From: Macrotis lagotis
Taxonomy: Eukaryota; Chordata; Mammalia; Peramelemorphia; Peramelidae
Direction of reading: 5' to 3'
Assembly: GCF_037893015.1 (NCBI RefSeq)
Contig: NC_133658.1
Coordinates: forward strand, 423,322,200 to 423,386,199
DNA: 64,000 nucleotides
The notes under the pieces were generated by a model that saw only the letters and a list, made by a program, of their open reading frames with translations, was not told the origin of the DNA and did no database searches. This document shows positions 11,956 to 24,849 of the stretch, in pieces. Position numbers and translations under genes: made by a program. Every line of letters starts with the position of its first letter. Within the stretch, counting starts at the first letter, position 1.

Positions 11956-12967
11956 ATGAAGAAAGACCAGCAAAAAGGTCCATAGAAAAATTCTTGGAAG
12001 GAAAAGATCCTAACTCAGTGAAACCTAGAAACTCTGAGGAGAATATGATCTAGTCTCCAGCACAGAAAGACTTCCTTGAAGAAATAAGGAAGGAGTTTAA
12101 AAATCAATTGGAAAATTTGGGAAAAGAAACCCACGAGAAGATTAACATATTGCAACAAGAAAACAAATTATTGGAAAATACAATTGGACAAATACATAAA
12201 TGAGAATAATTCTCTTAGATCCTCAATTGGGCAAATGCAAAAAGGAAAAAATTCTCTCAAAACCTCAATTGGTCAAATGGAAAGCTCTTTCAAAAATAGA
12301 ATTGACCAATTGGAAAAGGAGTTGCAAAAGGTAAATGAAGAAAACTCTCCTCTAAAAAAAAAAAAAGAATGGAGTCTATGGAAACTGATGACTTCATGAG
12401 ACAGCAAGAGCCTGCTAAACAAAAATAAAAAATAGGAAAAATAGAAGAAAATATAAAATACCTCATCAGCAAAACTACTGACCTCAAGAATAGATTGAGA
12501 AGGGACAACCTGAAAATTATAGGTCTTCCTGAAAACATTGAAGAGAAAAAAAGCCTAGACTTAATATTACAGGATTTAGTGATGGAAAATCGCCCTGATA
12601 TCATGGAACCAGAGAACAATATAGTTATTGAAAGAATACGTTGCTCCCCCTCAAGAAAGAGATCCTAAAATGAAAACACCAAGAAATGTTGTGGCCAAAT
12701 TCCAGAACTACCAGATAAAAGAGAAAATCCTGCAAGCAGCCAGAAAGAAACAATTTAGATACCAAGGATTACACAGGACTTCGCTGCAACAACATAAGGG
12801 ATCAAAGGGCCTGGAACAAGATATTCCCAAGAGCAAGGGAGCCTGGAATGCAGCCAAGAATCCACTATCCAGAAAAGCTGAGTCTTCTCTTTCAGGGGAA
12901 AAGATGGACATTTAATGAAATGGAAGACTTCCAACAATTCCTGGTGGAAAAAACCAGAGCTAAATAG
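11956..12967 (+). pseudogene. L1 ORF1 (RNA-binding chaperone protein) pseudogene
   Basis: It starts ATGAAGAAAGACCAG and meets a stop after nine codons. Further in, frames show the coiled-coil part (repeated N/S-L-K-T-S-I-G-Q-M units, then QLEKELQKVNEENS) and the C-terminal RNA-binding part (PRNVVAKFQNYQIKEKILQAAR). The final stop lies at 12965-12967. Several stops and frameshifts make it non-functional. Confidence 0.8.
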
Positions 12968-13605
12968 AAAATTTGGACATCAAACAGGAGGTTCAAGAGA
13001 CACATGAAAAGGTTAAAAAGGGGGGAGGGAGGTAAAGAAAAAAACTGCTATCCAATAAGATGAAACTGGCTATATTCCAGCATGGGGGAAAGAGTCTCAT
13101 AACTCTTAAGAATTGTAACTATCAGAGAAAATATACTTAGCCAGAAGTGATGGACACTAATGACTTATCCATGAGACTGCTACCCAAAAGGATGAAACTG
13201 GCTATATCCCTACTTGGGAGAAAGACTCTAATAACTCTCAAGAATTGTAACTCTATTAGAGAGAATATACTTAGCCAGAAGTGATGGATACTCAGGATTT
13301 TCTGAGACTCAGATAGAATGATTTAAAAACACTTCCTCCTTAAAAAAGGGGGACAGGAAGGAGATGGGAGGAGGGATGGGATTGAATGGGGTAAATCTCA
13401 TTACATTAAGAGGTACATAAGGCCTATGGTAATAGAGGGGAAGAAGGCAGGAGATGAGTAACACCAGGAAAAAGGGGAGGAAGGGGATGGATACAGGGAG
13501 GGGTAGAAAAAGGAGAACTAACAGAAGGAAGGGAAGGAAAAAGGAAAAAGGGAAAGGGGAAAGAAGGGGGGGAATACAAACAGAGGGAAGATAGCATAGA
13601 GGGCA

Positions 13606-16600
13606 ATAAAGAGTTACTAATTATAACTTGGAATGTGAATGGGATGAACTCTCCCTAAAAACATAAGCAAATAGCAGAGTGGATTAAAAACCAGAATCTT
13701 ACAATATGCTGCTTACAAGAAATTCATTTGAAGCAGAGAGATACATATAAAGTAAAGGTAAAAAGGTTGGAGCAAAATATATTTTGCTTCAACTGAAGTG
13801 AAAAAAAGCAGGGGTAGCAATCCTAATCTCAGACAAAGCATCTGCAAAAATAGATAGTGTTAAAAGAGTTAAGGAAGGAAACTATATCCTCCTAAAAGGT
13901 ACCATAGACAATAAAGTAATTTTGGTACTGAATATGTATGCACCCAATGGGATAGTATCCAAATTCTTTTTTTTTTTAGATTTTCCAAGGCAATGGGTTT
14001 AAGTGGCTTGCCCAAGGCCACATGGCTAGGTAATTATTAAGTGTTGGATTTGAACTCAGGTACTCTTGACTCAAGGCCAGTGCTTTTATCCACTGTGTCA
14101 CCTAGCCACCCCTAGTATCCAAATTCTTAGAGAAGAAACTGAAAGAACTACAGGAAGACATAGACAGTAAAATTCTACTAGTGGGAGACATCAACCTCCC
14201 ACTCTCAGATTTAGATAAATTGAATCATAAAATAAACAAGAAGTTAAGGAGGTAAAGGAATTGTTAGAAGACCTAGATATGATAGAACTACGGAGGAAAT
14301 TGAATGGGTATAGAAAGGAATATACCATTTTCTTTGCAAAAGATTGACCATGTACTAGGGCATAAAAACCTAATAATAAATTGCAGAAAGGCAGAAATAC
14401 TGAAGACATCTTTCTCAGATCACAATGCAATAAAAATCTTATGCAATATTGGGCCAGGGAGATATAGACCTAGAACTAATTGGAAACTGAATAACCTCAT
14501 TTTAAAGAATAAGTGGATCAAACAACAAATTATAGAAAGAATTATTTATTTTATGCTAGATAATGGCAACAATGAAACAACATACCAAATCTATGGGATT
14601 CACTCAAAGCAACTGTCAGGGAATATATTATATCTTTAAATGCTTACATGAATAAATTAGAGATAAAGGAAATAAATGAAGTAAATGTTCAACTAAAAAA
14701 ATTAGAGGAAAAAACAAATTAAAAACCCCCAATTAAATACTAAATTAGAAATTCTGAAAGTTAAAGGAGAAATTAATAAAAGCAAAAGAAAATACTATTG
14801 AATTAATAAATAAAAACAAGAGTTGGTTTCATGAAAAAAACAAATAAAATTGATAAACCTCTGGTCAATTTGATTTAAAAAAATGAAGAAGAAAACCAAA
14901 TTGCTAGTATCATAAATGAAAAAGTGAACTCACCACCAATGAGGAGGAAATTAAAGTAATAATTCAGAATTATTTTGCCCAACTCTATGCCAATTTGACA
15001 ATCTAAGTGAAATGGATTAATATTTACAAAAATACAAATTGCCCAGGTTAAATGAAGAGGAGATTAAATACCTAAACAAGCCTATCTCAGAAAAAGAAAT
15101 TCAACAAGCCATTATTGAACTCCCTAAGAAAAAAAATCTCCAGGGCCTGATGGATTTACAAGTAAATTCTACCAAACATTTAAGAAACAACTAGTTCCAA
15201 TTCTATATAAACTCTTTGGAAAAATAGGGGAAGATGGAACTTTGCCTAACTCTTTCTATGACACCAATATGGTGCTAATACCTAAACCAGGTAGACTTAA
15301 AACAGAGAAAGAAAATTATAGACCTATCTCTCTGATGAATATAGATGCAAAAATCTTAAATAAAATCTTAGCAAAGCAATTACAGCAAGTTATTACTAGG
15401 ATAATAGACTATGACCATTCAGGATTTACTCCAGGAATTCAGGGTTCTATATTAGGAAAACTGTTAGTATAATTAATTATATCAACAACAAAGCTATTAG
15501 AAATTATATGATTATATTAATAGATATTGAAAAAGCTTTTGACAAAATACAGTACCCATTCCTACTGAAAACATTAGAGAGCATAGGAATAAATGGATTG
15601 TTCCTTAGAATAATAAGCAGTATCTATCTGAAACCATCAACAAACATTATATTCAATGGGGAGAGGCTAGAGGCATTCCCAATAAGATCGGGGTGAAACA
15701 AGGATGCCTGTTATCACCATTTCTATTCAATATCATGTCAGAAATGTTAGCTTCAGCAATTAGAGAAGAAAAAGAAATTGAACAAATTAGAATTGAGAAA
15801 GAAGAGACAAAATTCGCACTCTTTGCAGATGACATGATGGTATACCTAGAGAATCCCCAGAAATCATCCAAAAAGCTACTGGAAACAATTAGCAATTATA
15901 GCAAAGTTGCAGGATATAAAATAAACCATCATAAATCCTCAACTTTTCTATATATGACTAGCAAGATACAGCAGGAAGAGCTAGAAAGAGAAATCCCATT
16001 CAAAGTACCCTTAGACAATATAAAATACCTGGGAGTCTATTTGCCAAGGCAGACTCAGAAACTTTTTGAAAACAATTACAAAACACTTCTCACACAAATT
16101 AAATCAGATTTAAATAACTGGGCAAACATCAATTGCTCATGGGTAGCTCAAGCTAATATAATAAAAATGACAATTCTATGAAAACTAAAATCACCTGTTT
16201 AGTGCCCTACCAATCAAAATTCCAAAAAATTACTTTAATAAGTTAGAAAAAGTTGTAAGTAAATTCATGTGGAGAAATAAAAAGTCAAGAATTTCTAGGG
16301 ATTCAATAAAAAAAGTGCAAAAGAAGGTGGTTTATCCCTACCTGATCTAAAATTATATTATAAAGCATCAGTCATCAAAAGTGTCTGGTATTGGCTAAGA
16401 AATAGAGTGGTGGACCAGTGGAATAGACTAGATGCAATAGTAGGAAATGATTATAGTAACCTGCTGTTTGATAAACCCAAAGAGTCCATTGGGATAAACT
16501 CTCTCTTTGATAAAAACTGCTGGGAAAATTGGAAGTTAGTATGGAAGAAACTTAGATTAGACCAACACCTCACACCCTATAGCAAGATAAAATCCAAATA

Positions 16601-17341
16601 CATACAGGATTTAGACATAAAAAACAATATTAGAAGCAAACCAGAAGGCCAAGGATTAGTTGTCAAGAACTGTCAGATCTATGGAAAGGGAAGCAGTTTA
16701 TGACTAAGGAAGAGATGGAGAACATCACTAAAAACAGACTAGATGATTTTGATTACATTAAATTAAGAAATTTTGCATAGACAAAACCACTGTAACCAAG
16801 ATCAAAAGAAATGTAGTAAACTGGGAAACAATCTTTACAACTAATGTTTCTGACAAAGGACTCATTTCTAAAATATACAGAGAACTGAGTCAAATTAAAA
16901 ACAAACAGCCATTCCCCAATTGACAAATGGTCAAAGAATATGCAAAGGCAATTTACAGATGAGGAGATCAAAGCAATCCATAGTCATATGAAAAATTGCT
17001 CTAAATCATTACTTATTAGAGAAATGCAAATTCAAACTTCTCTGAGGTACCACCTCACACTTCTCAAACTGGCCAATATGAGCAGAAAGGATAATGATCA
17101 TTGTTGGAAAGGTTGTGGGAAATCTGGGACATTATTACATTGTTGGTGGAGCTGTGAACTCATCCAACCTTTCTGGAGAGTAATTTGGAACTATGCCCAA
17201 AGGGCAATAAAAATGTGCATACCCTTTTATCCAACAATACCACTACTGGGTCTATACCCTGATGAGATGATGAAAAAGGGTAAAAACATCACTTGTACAA
17301 AAATAATCATAGTTGCCCTATTTGGGGTGACAAAGAATTAG
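13606..17341 (+). pseudogene. L1 ORF2 (endonuclease / reverse transcriptase) pseudogene
   Basis: The endonuclease start reads LLIITWNVNGMNSP, then a stop, then CCLQEIHLKQRDTYK. The reverse transcriptase core is recognisable in separate frames: [18 protein letters not shown] (about 15325), MIILIDIEKAFDKIQYPFL (15508 on) and the catalytic FADDMMVYLENPQKSS (about 15823). The C-terminal zinc-knuckle-like region (CWKGCGKSGTLLHCWWSC) and GLYPDEMMKKG lie near 17100-17275. A 144-bp SINE interrupts it at 13969-14112, and stops and frameshifts break it elsewhere. Confidence 0.85.
13969..14112 (-). mobile_element. Short tRNA-type marsupial SINE nested in the L1
   Basis: The plus strand reads T-run, CAAGGCAATGGG, TTGCCCAAGGCCACATGGCTAGG, then ends CACCTAGCCACCCC, so the element is on the minus strand. 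A perfect 16-bp target-site duplication TAGTATCCAAATTCTT flanks it (13953-13968 and 14113-14128), and removing one copy restores contiguous L1 ORF2 sequence. Confidence 0.92.
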
Positions 17342-18089
17342 AAATAAAGTAAATGTCCTTCAATTGGGGAATGGCTTAACAAACTGTGGTATATGTATGT
17401 CATGGAACACTATTGTTGTATTAGAAACCAGGAGGGATGGGAATTCAGGGAAGTCTAGAGGGATATGCATGAACTGATGCTGAATGAGATGAGCAGAACC
17501 AGAAAAACATTGTATACCCTAACAGCAACATGGGGGCAATAATCAACATTGATGGACTTGATCATTCCATCAGTGGAACAATCAAGGACAATTTGGGGCT
17601 GTCTGCCATGGAGAATACCATCTGTATCCAGAGAAAGAACTGTGGAATTTGAACAAAGACCAAGGCCTATTACCTTAAATTTAGAAAAAAATAACTGATA
17701 TCTTATTGTCTGATCTTGCTATCTCTTATACTTTATGTTTCTTCCTTAAGGATATGATTTCTCTCTATCACATTCAATTTGGATCAATGTATACCATGGA
17801 AACAATGTAAAGACTGGCAAATTGGCTTCTTTGGGTAGTGGGGGGAGGGAAGTAAGATTAGGAGAAAAAATTTAAAACTCAAAATAAATAAAATCTTTAT
17901 AATTCAAAAAAAACTAACAGGAAACAGCCAGTGGGATTCAAAGAGCACATCTCAAAATCTTTAAATCCACTTCTCTTTGTAGTTACTATAGGCTTTTGTG
18001 ACCCTGATAACCAGGCCGGTGAATGACTGAATGGTGTTTTCTATATGGTGTATATTCCTAAAATTAATATTATATTATGATAAGATAAA

Positions 18090-18215
18090 ATAAAGTATAA
18101 TATACTATAAAGAAAGAACTAACTATATCCAAAACACTATATTAAATATTAAATATAAATATAAAAGTAAAATAGTTTCTGCTCCTAAGGAGCTTATGTT
18201 CTAACTCTGGACACA
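18090..18215 (-). mobile_element. MIR/MAR-related fragment
   Basis: AAAACACTATATTAAATATT and TTCTGCTCCTAAGGAGCTTATG fit the 3' half of the family. Confidence 0.45.
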
Positions 18216-18884
18216 ACACTAACAGAAAGTTTTAGTTGTAAATCAGATGGAAAAGTTCAATAGTCCTTAGGGTGTGATAGCAAAGTAGATGATAATCCTC
18301 TTCCTTGATGCCATTACCACTAATAAAATCATATTTATTTCTGATATTGAATTGTTGACAGTGTCGACTGATATTGTTTTAAGCGCCAGAGACTTTGACA
18401 TTAACTTCTTTTCTGGGTCTCTAAGAGATATGTCTCTAATACTTCCAGGAAGGCTGCATGTCCACTGGAGCTGCTTTCCAGAATGATAACTGGAGACTGG
18501 GTTAAAAGCATTGTCATTTCCAAGGTTCTTGAGTTCAAGGTCAGTGTTTGAGGGGAGATGGCTACCTGACCTGCCCAATGTGTTATTGCCTCCTATCTCT
18601 CCTTGAGGTACCTAACTGCTTGTCTGTTTTGTGATTGATGATTACAAAAACCCTTTTGTCACAGGAGTTGTCTCTCTGGATGATGGCTGTGAGGACTCAA
18701 CTTTGAAGCAGGATGGATAGATTGAACCTCAAAGGAGGAGAGACTAATGAGTGATGGTGGCAAAGGAAATGTCTAGAAGTTTCAATAGGAAGAGTAGGGA
18801 TTATATTAACCCATTCCTCATCCGATATGTAAAAGGGACTATAAAAGAGTTCAACTAAGAGATTATATAGATTAAGAGTACCTC

Positions 18885-19118
18885 CTGTCAATAGAGAGTT
18901 GAACCTGGGGTAAGGAAGACCTGGGTTCAAATCATGTCTTAGACACTTACCAACTGGGAAAGTCATTTAATCACTGTCCAGTTTCTTCCTCTATAAACTG
19001 GGATTAATAATAGCATCTACCTATCAGGGCTGTAGTAAAGATAAAATGAGATAATATTTGTAAAGTACTTTTTAAACATTTAAGCACTATTTAAATGCCA
19101 GTTATGATTATTATTAAG
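18885..19118 (+). mobile_element. MIR, near full length
   Basis: GACCTGGGTTCAAATCATGT, GTCATTTAATCACTGTCCAG, TCTATAAACTGGGATTAATA, AGATAAAATGAGATAATATT, GTAAAGTACTTTTTAAAC in MIR order. Confidence 0.75.
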
Positions 19119-20172
19119 TGTCTTTGAGAACAGAAAGAAGAATGTAGAGGGAAAAGTTTAGAATGAGGGGAGTTAATGATAGATAACACAGTGGTTCCAT
19201 AGTACAGACACTGGGGAAATGGCATGGGAAAGCAAAAAGTGATAACAAAGAAAAAGGGGGTTTCATTTTGGGAAATGGTGACCAGATCAGAAAAAGTAGA
19301 GAGTTCGCTACTGATAGAATGAGGAAGTATCAGATTACTGGGGCTCTCATCCTCCATGGTTCTGTGATGACAGTAGGTTGCAACAGTTTGTTCATGCTCC
19401 AAACACAAGAACACTCAAGCTCATTCTTTAAGTTTGTTTGTATTACCTGGTTCAGACAGGCCTCAGCTGATCAGATCTCCAAGAACTTGACTGAACACTC
19501 ACATAAGTGAGGGGTAAGAAATATGGTAAGAAAGGTATCTGGGAAGGGATATATTGTCTTCTTTTCACCAGCATTTTACTTAACTTTTTAAATGAGGTTT
19601 CATTAATTTCACCTACATAATTTTCTTTTTTTGCTTTATCCTTCCTAAGTTTAGGTATTAGGACTTTATCTTAGAAAAGGAATTTGATAATATGTTTCCT
19701 TTCTCATTTTTGCTCCTTTCACCTCCTTGCCAAAAAACTATAGAAAAGACCATCAGGCCATCACCTGTTGATTTGGTAGGAATGTCACTCAATGACCTCA
19801 GTGCTCCACTTCCCTTTGCTCCATGAAACCTCCTAATCTGTGATTCTTTCCCACAAAGACACTGATACATATGAATAGGGGGTGTGGTGGTCAGAAGGTT
19901 TACTCCTTTGATCCTTTTTGCTTCTTTAAGATACTTTTAAGACTTTATCCTTGGACTTCTTTTTTTTTAATTTTTTGATTATCATTCTTTGTTCTTTCTC
20001 TTTCTTTGCCCTATAGGTGAATCTTACTTTTAAAGCTATAACTCTAAATTTGACATAAGTGATTTCATTGCTTTTCCTTTCCTTGATATTTGCATTTATT
20101 TACCTTTCTTATATTTCTGCTATTTGGAATTATTTGAAAGTTAAGTATTCTGCCCATTTCTGCTTCCCCTCT

Positions 20173-20398
20173 TCCTTTAAACTGATTCACTTTTTATCAG
20201 ATTATGATAACTAAAACAACTTTGTATTCTCTTTAAGATATTAGTCAATTTTCCTTCTAGTTTCAGGGTCTTCTCTGTTGATTTTATGCTAGGATGATAA
20301 ATTTTTATTTAGTTTATCTTTTATTTTATTTTTGGTGTTGAGCCTGTTTTTAACTCCTCCATCATTATCTACAGGTGGAGATGCCTAATAAAAATCAA
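20173..20398 (+). repeat. Direct repeat unit A, copy 1 (about 226 bp)
   Basis: It runs from TCCTTTAAACTGATTCAC to GATGCCTAATAAAAATCAA. The second copy follows 980 bases downstream with the same order, apparently more than 80% identical by eye. Confidence 0.85.
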
Positions 20399-21152
20399 AT
20401 ACTTTTTTGGTTGAAAATCCACTTTTTTTTTCCCATCAGTGATAAGGTTCATGTTTGTAGGATATGTCATTTGGTATTTCAGCTAGTTCATCTTTGCTTT
20501 TTAAGATATCCAAGATATTCCTTTCTGTATTTTCTAGTGGTATGAAATAAAGTTATTATTATTAATTAATCACATTTATTTTCCTTCTAATATGAAGGTG
20601 GTTTTTTTAGTTGCTTGCAAAATTTGTCACTGAAATCATTCAATTTAACTGCCACCTGCCTAAGAAGTTGATATCTTTTTCATGGTAGCAATCTACGGAT
20701 TCCCTTGATCAGTAAATTGTTATCTGTATTCATAAGTTTTGGATAGTTTTCTTTTATTATTTCCTGAGCCATGATATTCAGGGTTTTTTATTTGCCAGGA
20801 ATTCCTATGATCCTGAAGTTGTCTCTGACCATCATATCTTCAAGGTCAGTCCCTTTAACTTATATAGAACTTGTATTTTGTTGTTGTTGTTGTTTAAAGC
20901 ACATTGTTGCTTTTTGTTTGTCATCTGTCAAAATTCCCTCCATTTTTTAGTGTTCTAAACTCTCTCACTTTTTTGAAGATATTCTCCATCATGAATCCAA
21001 AGCTAATGTGTTAATTTTTTTAAAAATTTATACTGAGAATTTTGTGACATACATTCATTCTGAATTTCTTCTTTTATGGATTGCATTTTTTCTTCTGTAC
21101 TCTTCTGGAGGTTATCATTGTTCTTCAAAATTCTGTGGAAATATTCAAAGTT

Positions 21153-21380
21153 TCCTTTATACTGATTCACTTTTTATCATATTGTGATATTTAAAACAAC
21201 TTTGCATTCTCTTTAAGGTATTACTCAATTTTCCTTCATGTTTTAGAATCTTCTCTGTTGATTTTATACTAGCACGATGAATTTTTATTGAAGCTCTCTT
21301 TTATTTCATTTTTGGCATTTGAGGTTGTTTTTAACTCCTCCAGCATTAGCTTACAGGTGGAGATGCCTCATAAAAATCAA
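21153..21380 (+). repeat. Direct repeat unit A, copy 2 (about 228 bp)
   Basis: It runs from TCCTTTATACTGATTCAC to GATGCCTCATAAAAATCAA and is colinear with copy 1 over the whole unit, with substitutions and small indels. Confidence 0.85.
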
Positions 21381-21477
21381 CTTTTTTCCTAACATGTATT
21401 TAATGAAGAGAAAGCACCAGGGAACCTGAACAAATTGATGAAATTACAGAGAGACAGGAATTTATGGAACTTATCAA

Positions 21478-21680
21478 GAGTTGAGGAAGACTCAGTTTCA
21501 TGAGTCCAAATCCAGTCTCAGTTACTAACTAGCTGTTGACTCTAAGCAAGTCACTTAGCAATGTTTGCCTCAGTTCCTCATCTACTAAAATGAATTGAAG
21601 AAGGAAATAACAAACCACTCTAGTAAGAATACCCTAAATGGGGTCAGGAATAGTCTGGCATAATAACAACTACAGAATAA
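21478..21680 (+). mobile_element. MAR1-like SINE
   Basis: AACTAGCTGTTGACTCTAAG, GCAAGTCACTTAGC, GAAGGAAATAACAAACCACT and GGGGTCAGGAATAGTCTGGC follow the same order as the other copies. The tail is A-rich. Confidence 0.7.
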
Positions 21681-21699
21681 AGTATACATTTCCATACAT

Positions 21700-22930
21700 G
21701 GCAAATGTGTCCAATTGTTTTCACTGACTATATTTATTTGTTACAGGTCTATCAAAAGACTGACCATTGGACCTGGACTAGCCTCATAAGCATATTCAGA
21801 GTGCTATATGAAAGCATCAAGGAAAGTTTCTTTTGAGCGAATCATGATATAGAATGCTAGTACCTTGAAGAGAAATTATATACCTGATCCTAGACTGCTA
21901 AAGATGTGGTAAGGAGGAGCCTTTATGATTGGTTCAGAATAATTTCAAAAGCCACTCATCACTCATAGCTTGGGGTCTTCTCTTCTTTTGACTGGCAGTG
22001 TCCAATGAGAGACAACACTGTGAGGGGAAAGGCCTTAGACTCTCTCCCTCCAGTGACCATGTGACTGGCTTTGGCATTTTTCCTTTGTTTTTAGGTGAAG
22101 AAAATTGATCTGTTGATTACAACCTGATGAATTTCAGAAGCCACCCAAGGTCCAGTTGAACCACATCAGCAGTGATGCCCTGGGGAGGATTATAGGGTGT
22201 CCTTCTAAATCCAACCCAAAGGGTCACAGTCCAGGTGTTCCCAAGATAAAGACTCATCCAGTAGCAATGCCTCAGTTGGACTTGAAACTAATAGAACCAA
22301 TACTATGTAAAGACTTCATTAAGTCTGAGTCTATTCTTCTCAGAGACCAAAGGAGGTAGCATAGGAGGTTATGTTCCAAAGGCAATAGAGATAGGTAGTG
22401 TATATATTCCTATTCTTGTCATATCTTCAGAGTTAATAGCCCCCATAAAAGCTAATTAATGTTAATTGGTTAAATGGAAGTAATGTTAATCACTGGCATC
22501 TAAAACTGGAAGATCCACCCAGAAAGAGGTCTTGAGCCAATGACATTAGAGAATACATATCTCAATGACTTAGGAATACCACTAGAATTCTGAAGAAGAA
22601 ATGTAGATGACTTTGCTCTGAGAGACTATGACTATATGATGTACTCACTACGTTAAGAAGGGAATGAGTTTATAGATAGTGACAGGAGATATAAAATTAA
22701 AGAAAAGGACATAAAAAATTAAAAATAAACAGAAGAAAACAAGAAATTCAGAAAGGGGCTCAGACAGGGCAATTTTGTTACTACCTTGTAAAATATAACA
22801 TCCACTTTAAAAAACAAACTATGTAACAGATGTTCCTGGATTCATGCACAATCATCTATTCTCTTCTTTGTATGCTGAAATGTTTGTGCTTATTGATCAT
22901 TGTTAAGATCATAAGAAAAAAAAGAAAAAA
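21700..22930 (+). other. Unclassified stretch, possibly an unknown retroelement
   Basis: The last 170 bases read like a retroelement 3' end: CTACCTTGTAAAATATAACATCC, then TTGATCATTGTTAAGATCAT, then an A-rich run to 22930. No coding domain is recognised; a 67-codon frame at 22156-22359 matches nothing I know. Confidence 0.3.
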
Positions 22931-23409
22931 TGTGGAGAAGCAGGGAATTTTTCTGATAGCTAGAAAGAAAGAATTCTAGCAAAAAGCTAACTTTAGCAGA
23001 ACTTAGAGTGGTCCTTAGAGTAGAAGTAGAGTGCATCTCTCCCATTATCCACCTAGCAGTCTTGGTAGATCATGTACAGAGATACATTACCATTTTATGT
23101 GCTCTCACCAATAAATGTGAGAGATCTTGCAGCCCATGCAGTGGCAAGGTTTCTCAACCACAGAAACCAAGAAGGATATGAATTCATAGGCCAGCCTCCT
23201 TAATGGAACAAAGTGGATTTCAGGATCAAATATATGGCCATAGGGTTATAGGGACACCAAGGAATTGATTCATTAAAAAAAAAAAAGAAAGAAAGAAAGA
23301 AAGAAAAGAAACCCTTATCTACTACCATGAGTTTCATATTGTACAGCAAAGGAGCCTGTCCTACTCCCCACATTGTTTTCCTTCTGAGGAAGTCTAAATC
23401 CTTAGGACA

Positions 23410-23560
23410 CTGGGATCAAAAATTTCAAGTAGAATGACCTTAGAGTCCATCTAATCCAATTCCCTTACAAGATTAGGAAACTGAGACCTGAAGAAGAAGA
23501 GCTGGGATTTAATTCTTTGAATTTAAACTCAGTACTTTCTATTACAACACTTAGTCTTCC
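23410..23560 (-). mobile_element. MIR
   Basis: TAGAGTCCATCTAATCCAAT, TTAGGAAACTGAGACCTGAA and AACTCAGTACTTTCTATTAC. Confidence 0.6.
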
Positions 23561-23599
23561 CTTCAGACCAAACTACAAGTTTGTCTTATACAAGTCTCT

Positions 23600-23835
23600 G
23601 TTTTTGTTCTCTGTCTCTGTTTCTGTGTTTGTGTTTGTGTCTGTCTGTCTATCTGTCTTTCCATCTGTCTCTCTCTTCCTCTCTGTCTCTCTCTGTGTAT
23701 ATGTCTGTGTCTCTGTCTCTCTGTGCATGTATATCTGAGTCTGGCTCTTGTCTCTTTCTGTCTCTGTCTCTGTCTCTTTGTGTGTATGTCTGTCTTTCTG
23801 TCTGTCTCTCTCAGTCTCTCTCTCAGTCTCTCTCT

Positions 23836-23905
<70 letters not shown>
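23600..23905 (+). repeat. (TCTG)n / (TC)n compound microsatellite
   Basis: About 240 bases of imperfect TCTG, TGTG and TC motifs lead into a pure (TC)n run at about 23843-23903. All open frames here are Ser/Leu or Arg/Glu low-complexity artefacts. Confidence 0.95.
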
Positions 23906-23906
<1 letters not shown>

Positions 23907-24034
23907 CCCTCATCTCAGTTTCTCAAGTGTAACACCAGGGCCTTAGACCTAAATCTATGATCCTTTCTACATCTAATGTTCTGTGGCACTGTAGATCTGA
24001 GCTCCCTTCCAATTAACTTCCTAGGATTCTTAAT

Positions 24035-24200
24035 TTTAATTATACATTGATACTTTATATGTGTAGAGTACATCACATTTCTCAAAATGTGTTCATAAAT
24101 GTTATTTCATTTGATCACTTCAGTTCCTCTGTGTAGGAACTTGTAGTAGGTAAGAAGATATATTTGTCCCTGTTTTTAACTTGTGAGAACAGGTCAATCA
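24035..24200 (-). mobile_element. MIR fragment
   Basis: CATAAATGTTATTTCATTTG and AACTTGTAGTAGGTAAGAAG fit the antisense MIR 5' portion. The remainder is degraded. Confidence 0.45.
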
Positions 24201-24849
24201 GAAGTTCTTTTCAAGTTTAGACTTTCTCATTATATAGCTATATTGCAGATTAGATCTCTCAAGACTCGTCTAGATTTCGTCCTTCAAGATGAATTTTCTT
24301 CTTTTCTCTTCTCTCATTCAACTTATATAATTCACTTCTGACTGTAATGCAAAGTGACCTACAGCCACATCTTTTTTGAGGCTGGGAAATCAGAAGAGCA
24401 ACCTGTCCACTTGATTGGCTCTTGCCTCAAGAATTTATTGAGAAGGCCAATGCTATTCAGTGTGTGAGATAAGGCTTGCACCCAGGATCTGTATAATCTT
24501 GTGGAGAAAGAGTGTGAAGAAGTTCCTAAAACCCCTTTTATACTGTGAGTTATTGGAAGGTCTGTCATCAAATCATTCTTCAGTAATTAATGCAGAGTCC
24601 TGGTGTTAGCAGGGGTACTGTGCTAGAACTGGCTTGGATAGGCTCAGGAGAGTTGACTTAAATTTTCAGTATGAGAACTTTCAACTTAGAAACCAGCAAG
24701 TTACAAATTAGATTTGATATATTTTTTGTTTGTTGTCTAGACTTTAGAAAGTGAAGAAGATAATGTTAATAATGCAGACTAGAGAGAAAAGTGTGTTCTG
24801 CAAACATTTTTTAATGGAGAACAGATAGAGAAAAGAAACTAGCATGCAA

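Larger units (their letters stand above)
11123..17912 (+). mobile_element. LINE-1 element, near full length, degenerate, with a nested SINE
   Basis: The order is 5' UTR (about 11123-11955), ORF1, a purine-rich inter-ORF spacer (13000-13600), ORF2 with endonuclease and reverse transcriptase, a 3' UTR, and an A-rich tail near 17880-17912. The start resembles the usual L1 opening (GTGGCCAAGATGGAAGAGG). Stop codons and frameshifts break both ORFs. I could not find a convincing target-site duplication. Confidence 0.9.
19960..21400 (-). mobile_element. Degraded LINE-like sequence, possibly an antisense L1/HAL1 5' part
   Basis: T-rich plus strand with short phrases such as TTATTATTTCCTGAGCCATG, GGAATTCCTATGATCCTGAA and a TTCTTCTGTACTCTTCTGGAG segment recall antisense L1 ORF1/5' UTR sequence. 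No frame survives. The assignment is weak. It contains the duplicated 226-bp unit. Confidence 0.35.

Noticed and set aside
23100-23910. CRISPR-like or satellite array
   Set aside because: The repeats are simple-sequence microsatellites without unique spacers.
23563-23960. Overlapping Ser/Leu-rich and Arg/Glu-rich open frames
   Set aside because: Pure translation of the TCTG/TC microsatellite.
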